From an uncultured Latescibacterota bacterium (GTDB lineage: Bacteria > Latescibacterota > UBA2968), in the NCBI GenBank assembly GCA_951812755.1, contig OX638329.1, forward strand, positions 667,339 to 731,338: a stretch of DNA of 64,000 nt, given 5' to 3'. This document shows, piece after piece, positions 25,465 to 34,073 of this stretch. Below the pieces are notes generated by a model, which saw only the letters and a list, made by a program, of their open reading frames with translations, had not been told where the DNA came from and did not search any database. Position numbers and translations under genes: made by a program. Position 1 is the stretch's first letter. Every line of letters begins with the position of its first letter.

Positions 25465-27504
25465 TTACGGCATGGTCTCGTTGGCTTTGACGCGGTCGTT
25501 GGCGATTTTGTTGTGTGGATCTATAGAAAGTACCCGTCGATAGGCGCGTATCGCCTCTTGTGTTTGTCCCACCTTTTCGAGAGCCTGAGCCAGGTATAGA
25601 TGTGCGTCAGTGTCGTTGGGGGTATCTTTTACTGCGCGTTGCAAACTCAAAATGGCTTCCTCATTGCGCCCTTGTGCCAATGCGAGGACCCCCAGATTGT
25701 AGTGTGTGTTCGGAGCCTGGGGATTGAGGGTGAGATAATGGCGGTACACCTTTTCGGCTTCAGCATATTGTTTTGCTTCAATGAGTGTGAGGAAGAAAGA
25801 TAGAGCCAGTTCTTGATTTTTCGGATACATGTCAATGGCCTGGCGCGTGGCTTGAATGGCTTCAGTGGTGCGATTGAGTATGAAGAGTAGTGGGACGAGT
25901 TTTAAACGTAACTTGTGATAATTGGGTAAAAAAACAAGAGCTTCTCGATACAGGGACACAGCTTTTTCGTAGTTTTTGTTGTTTGAATAATACTGGGCTA
26001 AGTTACCCAGGCAGGTGCCGGCAAGTTCGCGCAATTTCACTTTGTTGGCGGAAGAGGCATAAATTTTTCGAACGAGTGCTTTGCCTTCTGTGATCTGGTT
26101 GTCGTCCAAATACATGGATAGGCCGAGCATGAGATTGAGTTCCGGGGTAAGTTGGGGATGGTCGGGATAGTGTTTCAATCCTTCGCGCAAAATGGGGCTT
26201 GGATTTTTTCCTTCACCAAATGAAGCCAGCGATAGGCGTTCATAAGCGTCTATGGGAATGCCCCGGGCGTTTTTTTCTATTGCAAGGGTGAAGTATTCAA
26301 GCCCTTCGTCTAAAAATTCGCGGGCGAGATGCGATCTGCCCGAAGAATATAACGCAATGGCTTCGGCTTTTTTGTGGGCAAAGATACTCGATATAAATAA
26401 AATGCCGATGATCGCGGTTCCGACAGTGGGCGCGACAAATTTGGGGAGGGGTAGTTTGGCTATTCTGGTGATGGCATGATAAATACAATAGCCGAGTACC
26501 AATGACGATCCCGCTGTGGCAAAATAGACATACCGCCAGTGAAAATACGGTTTGGTTATAAAAGGCAGCAATGCCAGGAGCGTCCATAAGGCCCAGATGG
26601 GTGTTTTTTTCTTTAGAATGAACCAGAGCAACAGGGCTGCGTATCCCATACCGGCGATCAACGACGGGACCGTGTCCCAGTATCCCTCAGTTTTGTCCCA
26701 CATTTCTACGGGCAAATGAAAGGCATATAAAATCAGGTGGCCCAAATACTGGAAGTATCGCTCTACCCCTGTGGCTGGGGACATGTCTTGAAATTGTGCG
26801 GCATGCGGGTAGAGCACAATTAGACAGATCAGGCCCGCAATTCCCAGACAGGAAGCAGGCGCGATCCTCGAGAAGGCTTCGCGTACAGAACGCGTATGCT
26901 CATGGGCAATATAGGCACAGACACCGAGAATAAAAATAGACGTGGGATGTGTGCCGATGCTCAGGAGTACATAGAAGGTAGCGAGTATGTTATTTGTCCC
27001 TGGACGCTTGTCGGGCCAATTCAGGTATATGCGTACAGTCTCCAGGAGAAAAATCAGAGCGAGGGGGTAACTCAGCGTTTCTATCCATTGCAGATTGCGA
27101 AAGCTGGCGGCATAGAGCAAGAAAAACGCACCTGATAGCATGCTCACAGGTGTGTTGGCTCCAGATAGCACGAAGGTCTGAAACAGCCGGATGCTTGCAA
27201 ACAGGTGAAGTGCAACGAGCAATCCGTGGTAGGCAGCGGGATTTTTGCCCCATAAGACGTGTCCGATTATAAATACAATTTGTACTACGGGTCTGCCAGG
27301 ATGGACATTTTCTGGCGAGAACAAGCGCGAGGGATTTTGCCAGACGGTTTCAGCATCCGCCATGTATTCACTGTCTTCGCCTTCTATTGGGAGGTAGGGT
27401 AGATGACTATAAGCGATGCATGCGAGGATACCCATCGAGACGATGTAGATTGGGAAGGCCCACTTCCCATTTGTTTTGTTTTCAAATGCCATATATAATT
27501 CCAT
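25465..27504 (-). CDS. Membrane GT-C-like protein with C-terminal TPR repeats, tandem copy 1
   Basis: About 680 residues. The start is uncertain: the ATG at 27504 or 27492, or a GTG at 27525, and none has a strong ribosome site. The N-terminal part (about 15-385) has roughly ten transmembrane helices, with an acidic loop after the first (EGEDSEYMADAETVW) as in GT-C glycosyltransferases. The C-terminal part (about 400-675) has TPR repeats (for example YNLGVLALAQGRNEEAILSLQRA in part). The layout resembles TMTC-type O-mannosyltransferases, but activity is inferred. It is nearly identical to the next gene over the membrane part and diverged in the TPR part. Confidence 0.7.
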   Translation of the reverse strand: MELYMAFENKTNGKWAFPIYIVSMGILACIAYSHLPYLPIEGEDSEYMADAETVWQNPSRLFSPENVHPGRPVVQIVFIIGHVLWGKNPAAYHGLLVALHLFASIRLFQTFVLSGANTPVSMLSGAFFLLYAASFRNLQWIETLSYPLALIFLLETVRIYLNWPDKRPGTNNILATFYVLLSIGTHPTSIFILGVCAYIAHEHTRSVREAFSRIAPASCLGIAGLICLIVLYPHAAQFQDMSPATGVERYFQYLGHLILYAFHLPVEMWDKTEGYWDTVPSLIAGMGYAALLLWFILKKKTPIWALWTLLALLPFITKPYFHWRYVYFATAGSSLVLGYCIYHAITRIAKLPLPKFVAPTVGTAIIGILFISSIFAHKKAEAIALYSSGRSHLAREFLDEGLEYFTLAIEKNARGIPIDAYERLSLASFGEGKNPSPILREGLKHYPDHPQLTPELNLMLGLSMYLDDNQITEGKALVRKIYASSANKVKLRELAGTCLGNLAQYYSNNKNYEKAVSLYREALVFLPNYHKLRLKLVPLLFILNRTTEAIQATRQAIDMYPKNQELALSFFLTLIEAKQYAEAEKVYRHYLTLNPQAPNTHYNLGVLALAQGRNEEAILSLQRAVKDTPNDTDAHLYLAQALEKVGQTQEAIRAYRRVLSIDPHNKIANDRVKANETMP

Positions 27505-27557
27505 GCGGGTCCAGATGCTGACCACTGATATTAGAATCCTTGAAATGAGTGTTTTTC

Positions 27558-29561
27558 CTACTCGTTGGCCTGGAGGCGGTCGTTGGCGATTTTGTTGTTT
27601 GGATCCAGAGAAAGTACCCGGCGATAGGCGCGTATCGCGTCTTGTAGTTTGCCCACTTTTTCGAGAGCCTGAGCCAGGTATAGATGTGCGTCAGCGTTAT
27701 CAGGGGCATCTTTTACTGCGCGTTGCAGACTCAAGATGGCCTCTTCATTGCGCCCTTGTGCCAATGCGAGGACCCCCAGATTGTAGTGTGCGTTCGGATC
27801 CCGGGTATTGAGCGTGAGATAATGGCGGTACACTTTTTCGGCTTCAGGGTATTGTTTTGCTTCAAAGAGTAAAAGAAAGAAAGTTACAGCCATATTTTTA
27901 TCATTGGGATACCTGTCAATGGCCTGGCGCGTGGCTTGAATGGCTTCAGTGGTGCGATTGAGTTTGAAGAATAGTGGGACAAGCATAAATAGTGCCTTGC
28001 GATTATTGGGCTGGAAGACAAGGGCTTCTCGACATATAGACACAGCTTTTTCGTAGTTTTTGTTGTCTGAATAATACTGGGCTAAGTTGCCCAGGCAGGT
28101 GCTGGCAAGTGCGCGCAATTTCTCTTTGTTCGAGGAAGAGTCATAAATTTTTCGAACGAGTGCTTTGCCTTGTGTAATTTGGGTATCGTCCAGATACATA
28201 GACAGGCCGAGCAGGAGATAGAGTTCCGGTGTATGTTGGGAATGGTCGGGATAGTATTTTAACCCTTCGCGCAAAATGTGAGCTGGGTTTTTTCCTTCAC
28301 CAAATGAAGCCAGCGATAGGCGTTCATAAGCGTCTATGGGAATGCCCCGGGCGTTTTTTTCTATTGCAAGGGTGAAGTATTCAAGCCCTTCGTCGAAAAA
28401 CTCGCGGGCGAGATGCGATCTGCCCGAAGAATATAACGCAATGGCTTCGGCTTTTTTGTGGGCAAAGATACTCGATGTGAATAAAATGCCGATGATCGCG
28501 GTTCCGACAGTGGGCGCGACAAATTTAGGGAGGGGTAGTTTGGCTATTCTGACGAGGGCGTGGTAAATACAATAGCCGAGTACCAATGACGATCCCGCTG
28601 TGGCAAAATAGACATACCGCCAGTGAAAATACGGTTTGGTTATAAAAGGCAGCAACGCCAGAAGCGTCCATAAGGCCCAGATGGGTGTTTTTTTCTTTAG
28701 AATGAACCAGAGCAACAGGGCTGCGTATCCCATACCGGCGATCAACGACGGGACCGTGTCCCAGTATCCCTCAGTTTTGTCCCACATTTCTACGGGCAAA
28801 TGAAAGGCATATAAAATCAGGTGGCCCAAATACTGGAAGTATCGCTCTACCCCTGTGGCTGGGGACATGTCTTGAAATTGTGCGGCATGCGGGTAGAGCA
28901 CAATTAGACAGATCAGGCCCGCAATTCCCAGACAGGAAGCAGGCGCAATCCTCGAGAAGGCTTCGCGTACAGAACGCGTATGCTCATGGGCAATATAGGC
29001 ACAGACGCCGAGAATAAAAATAGACGTGGGATGTGTGCCGATGCTCAGGAGTACATAGAAGGTAGCGAGTATGTTATTTGTCCCTGGACGCTTGTCGGGC
29101 CAATTCAGGTATATGCGTACAGTCTCCAGGAGAAAAATCAGAGCGAGGGGGTAACTCAGCGTTTCTATCCATTGCAGATTGCGAAAGCTGGCGGCATAGA
29201 GCAAGAAAAACGCACCTGATAGCATGCTCACAGGTGTGTTGGCTCCAGATAGCACGAAGGTCTGAAACAGCCGGATGCTTGCAAACAGGTGAAGTGCAAC
29301 GAGCAATCCGTGGTAGGCAGCGGGATTTTTGCCCCATAAGACGTGCCCGACTATAAATACAATTTGTACCACGGGTCTGCCAGGATGGACATTTTCTGGC
29401 GAGAATAAGCGCGAGGGATTTTGCCAGACGGTTTCAGCATCCGCCATGTATTCACTGTCTTCGCCTTCTATTGGGAGGTAGGGCAAGTGACTATAAGCGA
29501 TGCATGCGAGGATGCCCATCGAGACGATGTAGATTGGGAAGGCCCACTTATTGTCGAGCAT
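27558..29561 (-). CDS. Membrane GT-C-like protein with C-terminal TPR repeats, tandem copy 2
   Basis: The 667-residue protein starts MLDNKWAFPIYIV. Its membrane part is almost the same as copy 1, with single changes such as I to V in VFIVGHVLWG. The TPR half carries many substitutions. The first codons and ribosome site (AGGAATACCTCTTCATGCTCGAC in parts) closely match the start of serS, so the 5' end looks like a fusion joint. Only 33 bp separate the two copies. The likely role is transfer of a sugar from a lipid carrier on the outer face of the inner membrane (inference). Confidence 0.7.
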   Translation of the reverse strand: MLDNKWAFPIYIVSMGILACIAYSHLPYLPIEGEDSEYMADAETVWQNPSRLFSPENVHPGRPVVQIVFIVGHVLWGKNPAAYHGLLVALHLFASIRLFQTFVLSGANTPVSMLSGAFFLLYAASFRNLQWIETLSYPLALIFLLETVRIYLNWPDKRPGTNNILATFYVLLSIGTHPTSIFILGVCAYIAHEHTRSVREAFSRIAPASCLGIAGLICLIVLYPHAAQFQDMSPATGVERYFQYLGHLILYAFHLPVEMWDKTEGYWDTVPSLIAGMGYAALLLWFILKKKTPIWALWTLLALLPFITKPYFHWRYVYFATAGSSLVLGYCIYHALVRIAKLPLPKFVAPTVGTAIIGILFTSSIFAHKKAEAIALYSSGRSHLAREFFDEGLEYFTLAIEKNARGIPIDAYERLSLASFGEGKNPAHILREGLKYYPDHSQHTPELYLLLGLSMYLDDTQITQGKALVRKIYDSSSNKEKLRALASTCLGNLAQYYSDNKNYEKAVSICREALVFQPNNRKALFMLVPLFFKLNRTTEAIQATRQAIDRYPNDKNMAVTFFLLLFEAKQYPEAEKVYRHYLTLNTRDPNAHYNLGVLALAQGRNEEAILSLQRAVKDAPDNADAHLYLAQALEKVGKLQDAIRAYRRVLSLDPNNKIANDRLQANE

Positions 29562-29610
29562 GAAGAGGTATTCCTAAAAGGCAGTGGATAGGGGTTAGTG
29601 AGAAGCAATC

Positions 29611-29634
29611 GTAGGGGCGAGGCATGCCTCGCCC
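29611..29634. repeat. GTAGGGGCGAGGCATGCCTCGCCC palindromic repeat
   Basis: GGGCGAGGC pairs with GCCTCGCCC. Other members are at 31248 and 49078, with related GGGCGGGTTT-type versions at 55319 and 59447. Confidence 0.75.
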
Positions 29635-29654
29635 GTATTTGTCATTGAGCAAAA

Positions 29655-29713
29655 TGTGCCAATTTGTTAGTCGATATGTGGTCTTTTTGACCATAATGTT
29701 CCATTTTGGCACA
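29655..29713 (+). promoter_or_regulatory. Nested inverted repeats upstream of a sigma-54 promoter
   Basis: An outer pair TGTGCCAA/TTGGCACA (29655-29662 and 29706-29713) encloses an inner TGGTC-TTTTT-GACCA (29679-29693). The inner GGTC/GACC core is the same as in the island's palindromes and is centred about 140 bp upstream of the predicted transcript start. It is a candidate activator site. Confidence 0.45.
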
Positions 29714-29800
29714 GGAGTTTTGTAGTTGGGCGTGAGCGTTTTTGAAACAAGTTGTTTGAAATCAGTTAGTTAATAAAATTTTTAAAAAAAACGAGAGAAT

Positions 29801-29816
29801 TGGCACCAAATTTGCT
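29801..29816 (+). promoter_or_regulatory. Sigma-54 promoter of a small gene
   Basis: TGGCACCAAATTTGCT has GG and GC separated by exactly 10 nt and the TGGCAC half is perfect. The predicted start near 29828 is 37 nt before the ATG at 29865. Confidence 0.65.
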
Positions 29817-29864
29817 TATGAATAAAGGTAAAGAAATACTGTCACCCACAGAAGGAGAAATAAC

Positions 29865-30026
29865 ATGACATGCATCAATCTGGAAAAACGAGACCAAATG
29901 GCTTATCGCGCACTGTTTTATGCGATTCACGGTGATGTTGACCGGTCCGAAAAGATTCGGACAATGCTGCGCCAGGATCGTGAGATACAGGAACGGGTTC
30001 CCGTTCGTGAATTTTTTCCGGCTTAA
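29865..30026 (+). CDS. Small protein of unknown function under a sigma-54 promoter
   Basis: The 53-residue frame starts MTCINLEKRDQMAYRALF and ends VPVREFFPA. GAAGGAG lies 7 nt before the ATG, and a good sigma-54 promoter is placed correctly. It is charged, probably helical, with no signal peptide or transmembrane segment, and I do not recognise a family. Its stop overlaps the stop of a truncated epimerase on the other strand. The promoter, ribosome site and start together make it a credible gene despite its size. Confidence 0.55.
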   Translation: MTCINLEKRDQMAYRALFYAIHGDVDRSEKIRTMLRQDREIQERVPVREFFPA

Positions 30027-30265
30027 ATTAGACCTCTTTGCTGTAGTGCGTCTTGCGCTTTTGCAAAGCCGTCTATGGCTTCGCGGTCTCGCCCCCATTC
30101 GACGAGTTCTTCCATGCCGTGTTGAAAACTGACACTGGGCTCAAAGCCCAGTGTTTTTTTTATGTGCGAGATGTCGGCAATGCTGTGGCGGGTGTCGCCC
30201 TGGCGATAGGCTCCGGTGATGTCGGGCGGGAGGTGTTCATTTATCGGATAGCCCGTAAAACCCAC
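30023..30265 (-). pseudogene. C-terminal fragment of a nucleotide-sugar epimerase
   Basis: About 75 residues (NEHLPPDITGAYRQGDTRHS onward, with DISHIKKTLGFEPSVSFQHG) match the C-terminus of UDP-glucose-4-epimerase-type SDR enzymes. The NAD-binding and catalytic parts are absent. It sits directly downstream of the GT2 gene and is a deletion remnant. Confidence 0.7.
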
Positions 30266-30293
30266 TCGCAGAGAGCTTTAGCGTTGGGAGTAG

Positions 30294-31223
30294 TCACTTG
30301 AGGATTTTTCGAATGTTGAATTTTTCGTTGGGTTGTGGTCCCCGGGTCAGCATGTCGGCGAGCAGGCCCGTGCAGATGAATTGTACGCCGAGTACGGAGA
30401 GGAAAACCCCGAGCATGAGCAGGGGGTAGCGGTTTTGAATGGTGCCGGTTTGGAACCAGAGGGATGCGATGAATGCGTTGATGAGCATGCCTGCGATGCC
30501 AAATATGAGGCCCACGGTGCCGAAGAGGTGAAGGGGACGGCCCATGTATTTGCCGATGTACATGACGGTGAGGAGGTCAAGAAAGCCTTTGAGCAGGCGC
30601 CCCCAGCCATATTTGGTTACGCCAAATTGTCGCGGGTGGTGCTGGACGGGAATTTCACCGATGCGGTACCCTTCCATGTGGGCGAGTACGGGGATGTAGC
30701 GGTGGAGTTCGCCGAGTACGCGTATGTCTTTTGTGACTTCGCTGCGATAGGCTTTCAGGCCGCAATTAAAATCGTGTATGTCAATGCCCGATACACGGCC
30801 CGTGACCCAGTTGAAAAATTTGGAGGGCAGGGTTTTGCCCAGGGGGTCAAAGCGTTTTTTCTTCCATCCAGAGACGAGGTCATAGCCTTCTTCGATTTTG
30901 GATAGGAGGTTGGGGATTTCTGCGGGGTCGTCTTGCAGGTCGGCGTCCATGGTGATGACATAAGTGCCGCGTGCGCGTTGAAATCCGGCTGTATAAGCGG
31001 CGGCTTTGCCAAAGTTGCGCCGAAATTGGATGACTTTGACTTCGGGATAGGTGTTGTGCAGATCTTCCAAAACGGTGATTGACCCATCGGTGCTGCCGTC
31101 GTCGATGAAGATGACTTCGTAGGTGATGTCCTGGGTGGCGAGCACGCCGCGGATTTGTTCCATGAGCGGGCGCAGGCTTTCTTCTTCGTTGAGCAGGGGT
31201 ATGACGAGGCTGAGGTCGGGCAT
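30294..31223 (-). CDS. GT2 glycosyltransferase of the DPM1/ArnC (polyprenyl-phosphate sugar) type
   Basis: The 309-residue protein has an N-terminal GT-A domain (about 1-225) with LVIPLLNEEESLRPL, VIFIDDGSTDGS, and the metal-binding MDADLQDDP. Two C-terminal transmembrane helices (about 235-300) follow. Relatives transfer a sugar from a nucleotide donor to polyprenyl phosphate, making donors for GT-C enzymes. Several GT-C-like genes nearby fit that role. Donor and acceptor cannot be told from sequence. Confidence 0.85.
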   Translation of the reverse strand: MPDLSLVIPLLNEEESLRPLMEQIRGVLATQDITYEVIFIDDGSTDGSITVLEDLHNTYPEVKVIQFRRNFGKAAAYTAGFQRARGTYVITMDADLQDDPAEIPNLLSKIEEGYDLVSGWKKKRFDPLGKTLPSKFFNWVTGRVSGIDIHDFNCGLKAYRSEVTKDIRVLGELHRYIPVLAHMEGYRIGEIPVQHHPRQFGVTKYGWGRLLKGFLDLLTVMYIGKYMGRPLHLFGTVGLIFGIAGMLINAFIASLWFQTGTIQNRYPLLMLGVFLSVLGVQFICTGLLADMLTRGPQPNEKFNIRKILK

Positions 31224-31247
31224 GGTTTAGTGATTATTTATCCGATT

Positions 31248-31325
31248 GTAGGGGCGAGGCATGCCTCGCCCCTACGTCAGTGGTCAGTAGTGGTCAGTCA
31301 GTAGGGGCAGGTTTTAAACCTGCCC
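31248..31325. repeat. Two palindromic repeats between GT2 and heptosyltransferase genes
   Basis: A perfect 28-nt palindrome of the GTAGGGGCGAGGC type spans 31248-31275. GTAGGGGCAGG...CCTGCCC follows at 31301-31325, with a short TGGTCAGTAG duplication between them. Confidence 0.75.
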
Positions 31326-31364
31326 TGAACAAAGATAGCAAAGCGCGCGTTTTTTTACAAACTA

Positions 31365-32363
31365 TCATTGCTGGAGGTCGAGGCGGTTATATGCGTGGAT
31401 GACGTGTGTGGGTTGTATCCATTTCATGGCCTGGGCGTTTCGGGGGATTTCGGGCGGCGGTTCAACGACGATGCGGGGATAGTTGCCCGGATAAGGTCCC
31501 CACAGTGTGCTGCTGTTGGCACCAAAGAGCGCGATGGTTGGGATGCCGAGGGCTGCTGCGAGGTGCATGGGAAATGAGTCGAGTGTGATGATGGCCGCAC
31601 AGCGGTTGAGCAGGCCAGCGAATTGAAGTAGCGAAAAGCGACCGACGAGATTTTCTGCGGGATGGCGCATGAGCGATTGTACCATCCGAACGTCTGTTTC
31701 TTCTGTGGGTCCGCCGTTGAGGAGGATGCGAAAGCCGTCTTTTGCGATGTGATCGGCAACTTTTGCCCAGCGGTCGGATAGCCAGGATTTGTCGGGGCGG
31801 CCAGATGTGACACCGAGGACCACTGCGGGGGGGCTGTTGTGCATAAATTCGTCAATGCCGGACAGGTCGGCTGTTTCGGGAAAGATGCGGAAGTTCACGG
31901 ATGTGTCTTCACTGCGGGTATATGCACGGGCAAGGGCCATGTAGTTATCTACGACATGCTGGTTGGGATTATAAGGGGCGGTATGTGTCCAGGCCCAGCG
32001 CGATTTTAAGACGTCGAATCCCCAGCGTTCTTTTCCGCCGAGCAGGCGAGAGAATGCCGCGGCTTTTGCGGCGATGCGAAAGTTGAGTATGCGGTCGTAT
32101 TGCTGTGATCTGATCTGGTGGATGATTGGCAGGAGCGGTAAATAGGAGGGATTTTCACCGCGGTCGAGCCAGGGGAGGTCGCAGATCAATATGTCGTCAA
32201 TGTCCGGGTTGCCCGTCAGGATCGAGGATGACCAGGAGCTGACGAGGACGCTGATGTGCGCGTGTGGTTTTGCTTTGCGAAGGGCGTAGAGTGCCGGCGT
32301 GGTGAGCAACAGGTCGCCGATGTGATCGGGGCGGAAGATGAGTATTTTTTCTCGGGTGGTCAT
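31365..32363 (-). CDS. GT9 family heptosyltransferase-like protein
   Basis: The 332-residue protein has the ADP-heptose:LPS heptosyltransferase layout. The N-terminal ILIFRPDHIGDLLLTTPAL is typical, and the C-terminal donor-binding half includes LDSFPMHLAAALGIPTIALFG. It would add a heptose or similar sugar to a lipid-linked core in the cytosol. ADP-heptose genes at 50.3-53.3 kb support this. It overlaps the upstream gene by 4 nt (ATGA), so the two are likely translationally coupled. Confidence 0.8.
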   Translation of the reverse strand: MTTREKILIFRPDHIGDLLLTTPALYALRKAKPHAHISVLVSSWSSSILTGNPDIDDILICDLPWLDRGENPSYLPLLPIIHQIRSQQYDRILNFRIAAKAAAFSRLLGGKERWGFDVLKSRWAWTHTAPYNPNQHVVDNYMALARAYTRSEDTSVNFRIFPETADLSGIDEFMHNSPPAVVLGVTSGRPDKSWLSDRWAKVADHIAKDGFRILLNGGPTEETDVRMVQSLMRHPAENLVGRFSLLQFAGLLNRCAAIITLDSFPMHLAAALGIPTIALFGANSSTLWGPYPGNYPRIVVEPPPEIPRNAQAMKWIQPTHVIHAYNRLDLQQ

Positions 32364-33976
32364 TTGAATGTTAAGACGTAGGTGCTGGGGTCGCGTACGA
32401 TGTGGAGGATTTTAAAGCGGTTTTCATGTGCCTGGATGGCGGGGACGAGAAATTCGGGTGTGGAGCGGAATCCGAGCTGGTCGATGACGACGATGTGGAT
32501 TCCTTTTTGTTCAAAGTCGGCAATGACCTGATCTGGTGCTTTCCATGCGTAGCCCGTGGCTTTGCGGTTGGCAATCGCGTTCATGAGGTACGGCTTGCGG
32601 CAGGAGATTTTGACGTGTGGACGGGTATTGTCTCTGATCCATTCTGCAGCGGCAAAGTAATTGTTCCACTGGGGTGGCAACTGTCCGATGTGTTTGGCGA
32701 GGTTGTTGGTCTCATAGATATTTGAGCCGAGGAGGAAGAGAAAAAAGAATACGACACCTGTGCGCGAGGCGGTTTTTTTAAGTGCTCTGGCGAGGAGTTG
32801 GAGGAGTTCGTCAATGCTGGTGAGGATGGCGTAGAAGAGGATGGGTATGACCGGGATGAGAAAGCGCGTGTCGGACCACATATCGGGCCATAGGATGTAG
32901 AGGCCCAGATAGCAGGTGAGATATATGATGAGCAAGTGCCGTTTTATAAGGCCGGCGATCAGGGCGTAGAGGAGCAGGCCGGAGAAGACGATGCCGACAA
33001 AATAGTTGGTGTTGATAAAACTGGGTAGAAAGATGTGGGGGATGATTTGAATGCCGTAGAGTTCGAGATTTGCGAGGATGCGTTCGATCAGAGTGGCGAA
33101 TGTGAGCGCGCCTTCTTCGGGACGGTAGGGGTTTATGCTGAGTAGTTGTTCGATGTAGGGAGTGCCGCCGAGTGATGTGTTGCGGATTTGCCACGGGAGG
33201 GCGAGGAGGACGCTGCCTATGGCGATGAGGCCCGCTTCTTTCCATTTTTTGTGCAGGGCAAAGAAGATGATGCCGGTGCCGATGAGGATGATGCCTGCGC
33301 TGCGGATGTAGTAGGCGGCACTTATGGCGATGATTGCAAGAAGGATCCACGAAGGACACGCACAGGCGAAGCCTACAACGCCGCGAAGCAAGTAACAAAT
33401 GCGAAAAAGAAAAGCTTTTTCCCCCTTCGTGTCCTTGGTGTCCTTCGTGGATGAGCCGTTGTGTGCGCGGTGAAGGAGGAGGAGTGCGATGAGAGAAAAT
33501 AGGAGAAAGGGGATTTCGGACATGACCTGGTGCGAATAGTCCAGCAGGAGGGGAGAAGCGAGACATAGCGCGCTTACGCCGAGTGCCATGGGGGAAGCGG
33601 CAAAGCGGCGGATGAGGAGATAGGTGAGTGGGATTGAGATGGCGTAGAGGACGACGACGAGTCCTTTGAGTGCGATGAGGTTGCCGGGGAACAGGATGTC
33701 GGTAATGGCGAGGAGGAGCGGAAATCCAAAGGGGTATTTGGTGTGTGGAATGGGTTCGCCTTCTATGGTTTCCGAGAGTCCATACCCACCGGCAAGAGAT
33801 CGCCCCAGGTTGATGAATTGGGCATTGTCGCCGGTGAGGGAGAGGTTGGCGTCAAAGAGGAGAATGCCCATGAGCAATCCGCACAGGCCCAGCGCGGGCA
33901 AAAAATAGGGTTTGCGTTCGTGTTGCGCGAGGTTAAAGGGCGGCGAGGTCGCCTTTTGTCGGCGTTTTTTTTTCAT
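32360..33976 (-). CDS. GT-C/ArnT-like membrane glycosyltransferase with an inserted element
   Basis: The 538-residue polytopic protein has about ten transmembrane helices and an acidic first loop (DANLSLTGDNAQFINLGRSL), as in PMT/ArnT-type GT-C enzymes that use polyprenyl-linked sugars. Around residues 175-210 the reading STKDTKDTKGEKAF does not look like the family. It coincides with a 107-bp inverted-repeat element (33346-33452) lying in frame inside the gene. The protein may still fold if the insertion falls in a loop; otherwise the gene is damaged. Donor and acceptor are unknown. Confidence 0.7.
   Translation of the reverse strand: MKKKRRQKATSPPFNLAQHERKPYFLPALGLCGLLMGILLFDANLSLTGDNAQFINLGRSLAGGYGLSETIEGEPIPHTKYPFGFPLLLAITDILFPGNLIALKGLVVVLYAISIPLTYLLIRRFAASPMALGVSALCLASPLLLDYSHQVMSEIPFLLFSLIALLLLHRAHNGSSTKDTKDTKGEKAFLFRICYLLRGVVGFACACPSWILLAIIAISAAYYIRSAGIILIGTGIIFFALHKKWKEAGLIAIGSVLLALPWQIRNTSLGGTPYIEQLLSINPYRPEEGALTFATLIERILANLELYGIQIIPHIFLPSFINTNYFVGIVFSGLLLYALIAGLIKRHLLIIYLTCYLGLYILWPDMWSDTRFLIPVIPILFYAILTSIDELLQLLARALKKTASRTGVVFFFLFLLGSNIYETNNLAKHIGQLPPQWNNYFAAAEWIRDNTRPHVKISCRKPYLMNAIANRKATGYAWKAPDQVIADFEQKGIHIVVIDQLGFRSTPEFLVPAIQAHENRFKILHIVRDPSTYVLTFK
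33346..33452. mobile_element. 107-bp inverted-repeat (MITE-like) element inside a membrane protein gene
   Basis: The ends are a perfect 15-bp inverted repeat: ATCCACGAAGGACAC (33346-33360) and GTGTCCTTCGTGGAT (33438-33452). The CGTGTCCTTGGTGTCC motif next to it resembles repeats seen in several environmental phyla. The coding frame stays open through it. No transposase is encoded, so it is non-autonomous. Confidence 0.6.
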
Positions 33977-34007
33977 GATAAATTTTGTTTAGTCTATATC
34001 AACAGAG

Positions 34008-34050
34008 CCGTCATCGCGGCATGATTTTAGCCGCGATCCAGAAGGTTTTT
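34008..34050. repeat. CATCGCGGCATGA palindromic repeat
   Basis: CCGTCATCGCGGC...GCCGCGATCCAGAAGG lies in the 97-bp gap between two minus-strand genes and belongs to the family described at 25416. Confidence 0.7.
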
Positions 34051-34073
34051 GCTGTTGATTTTGCGTGTCATCA

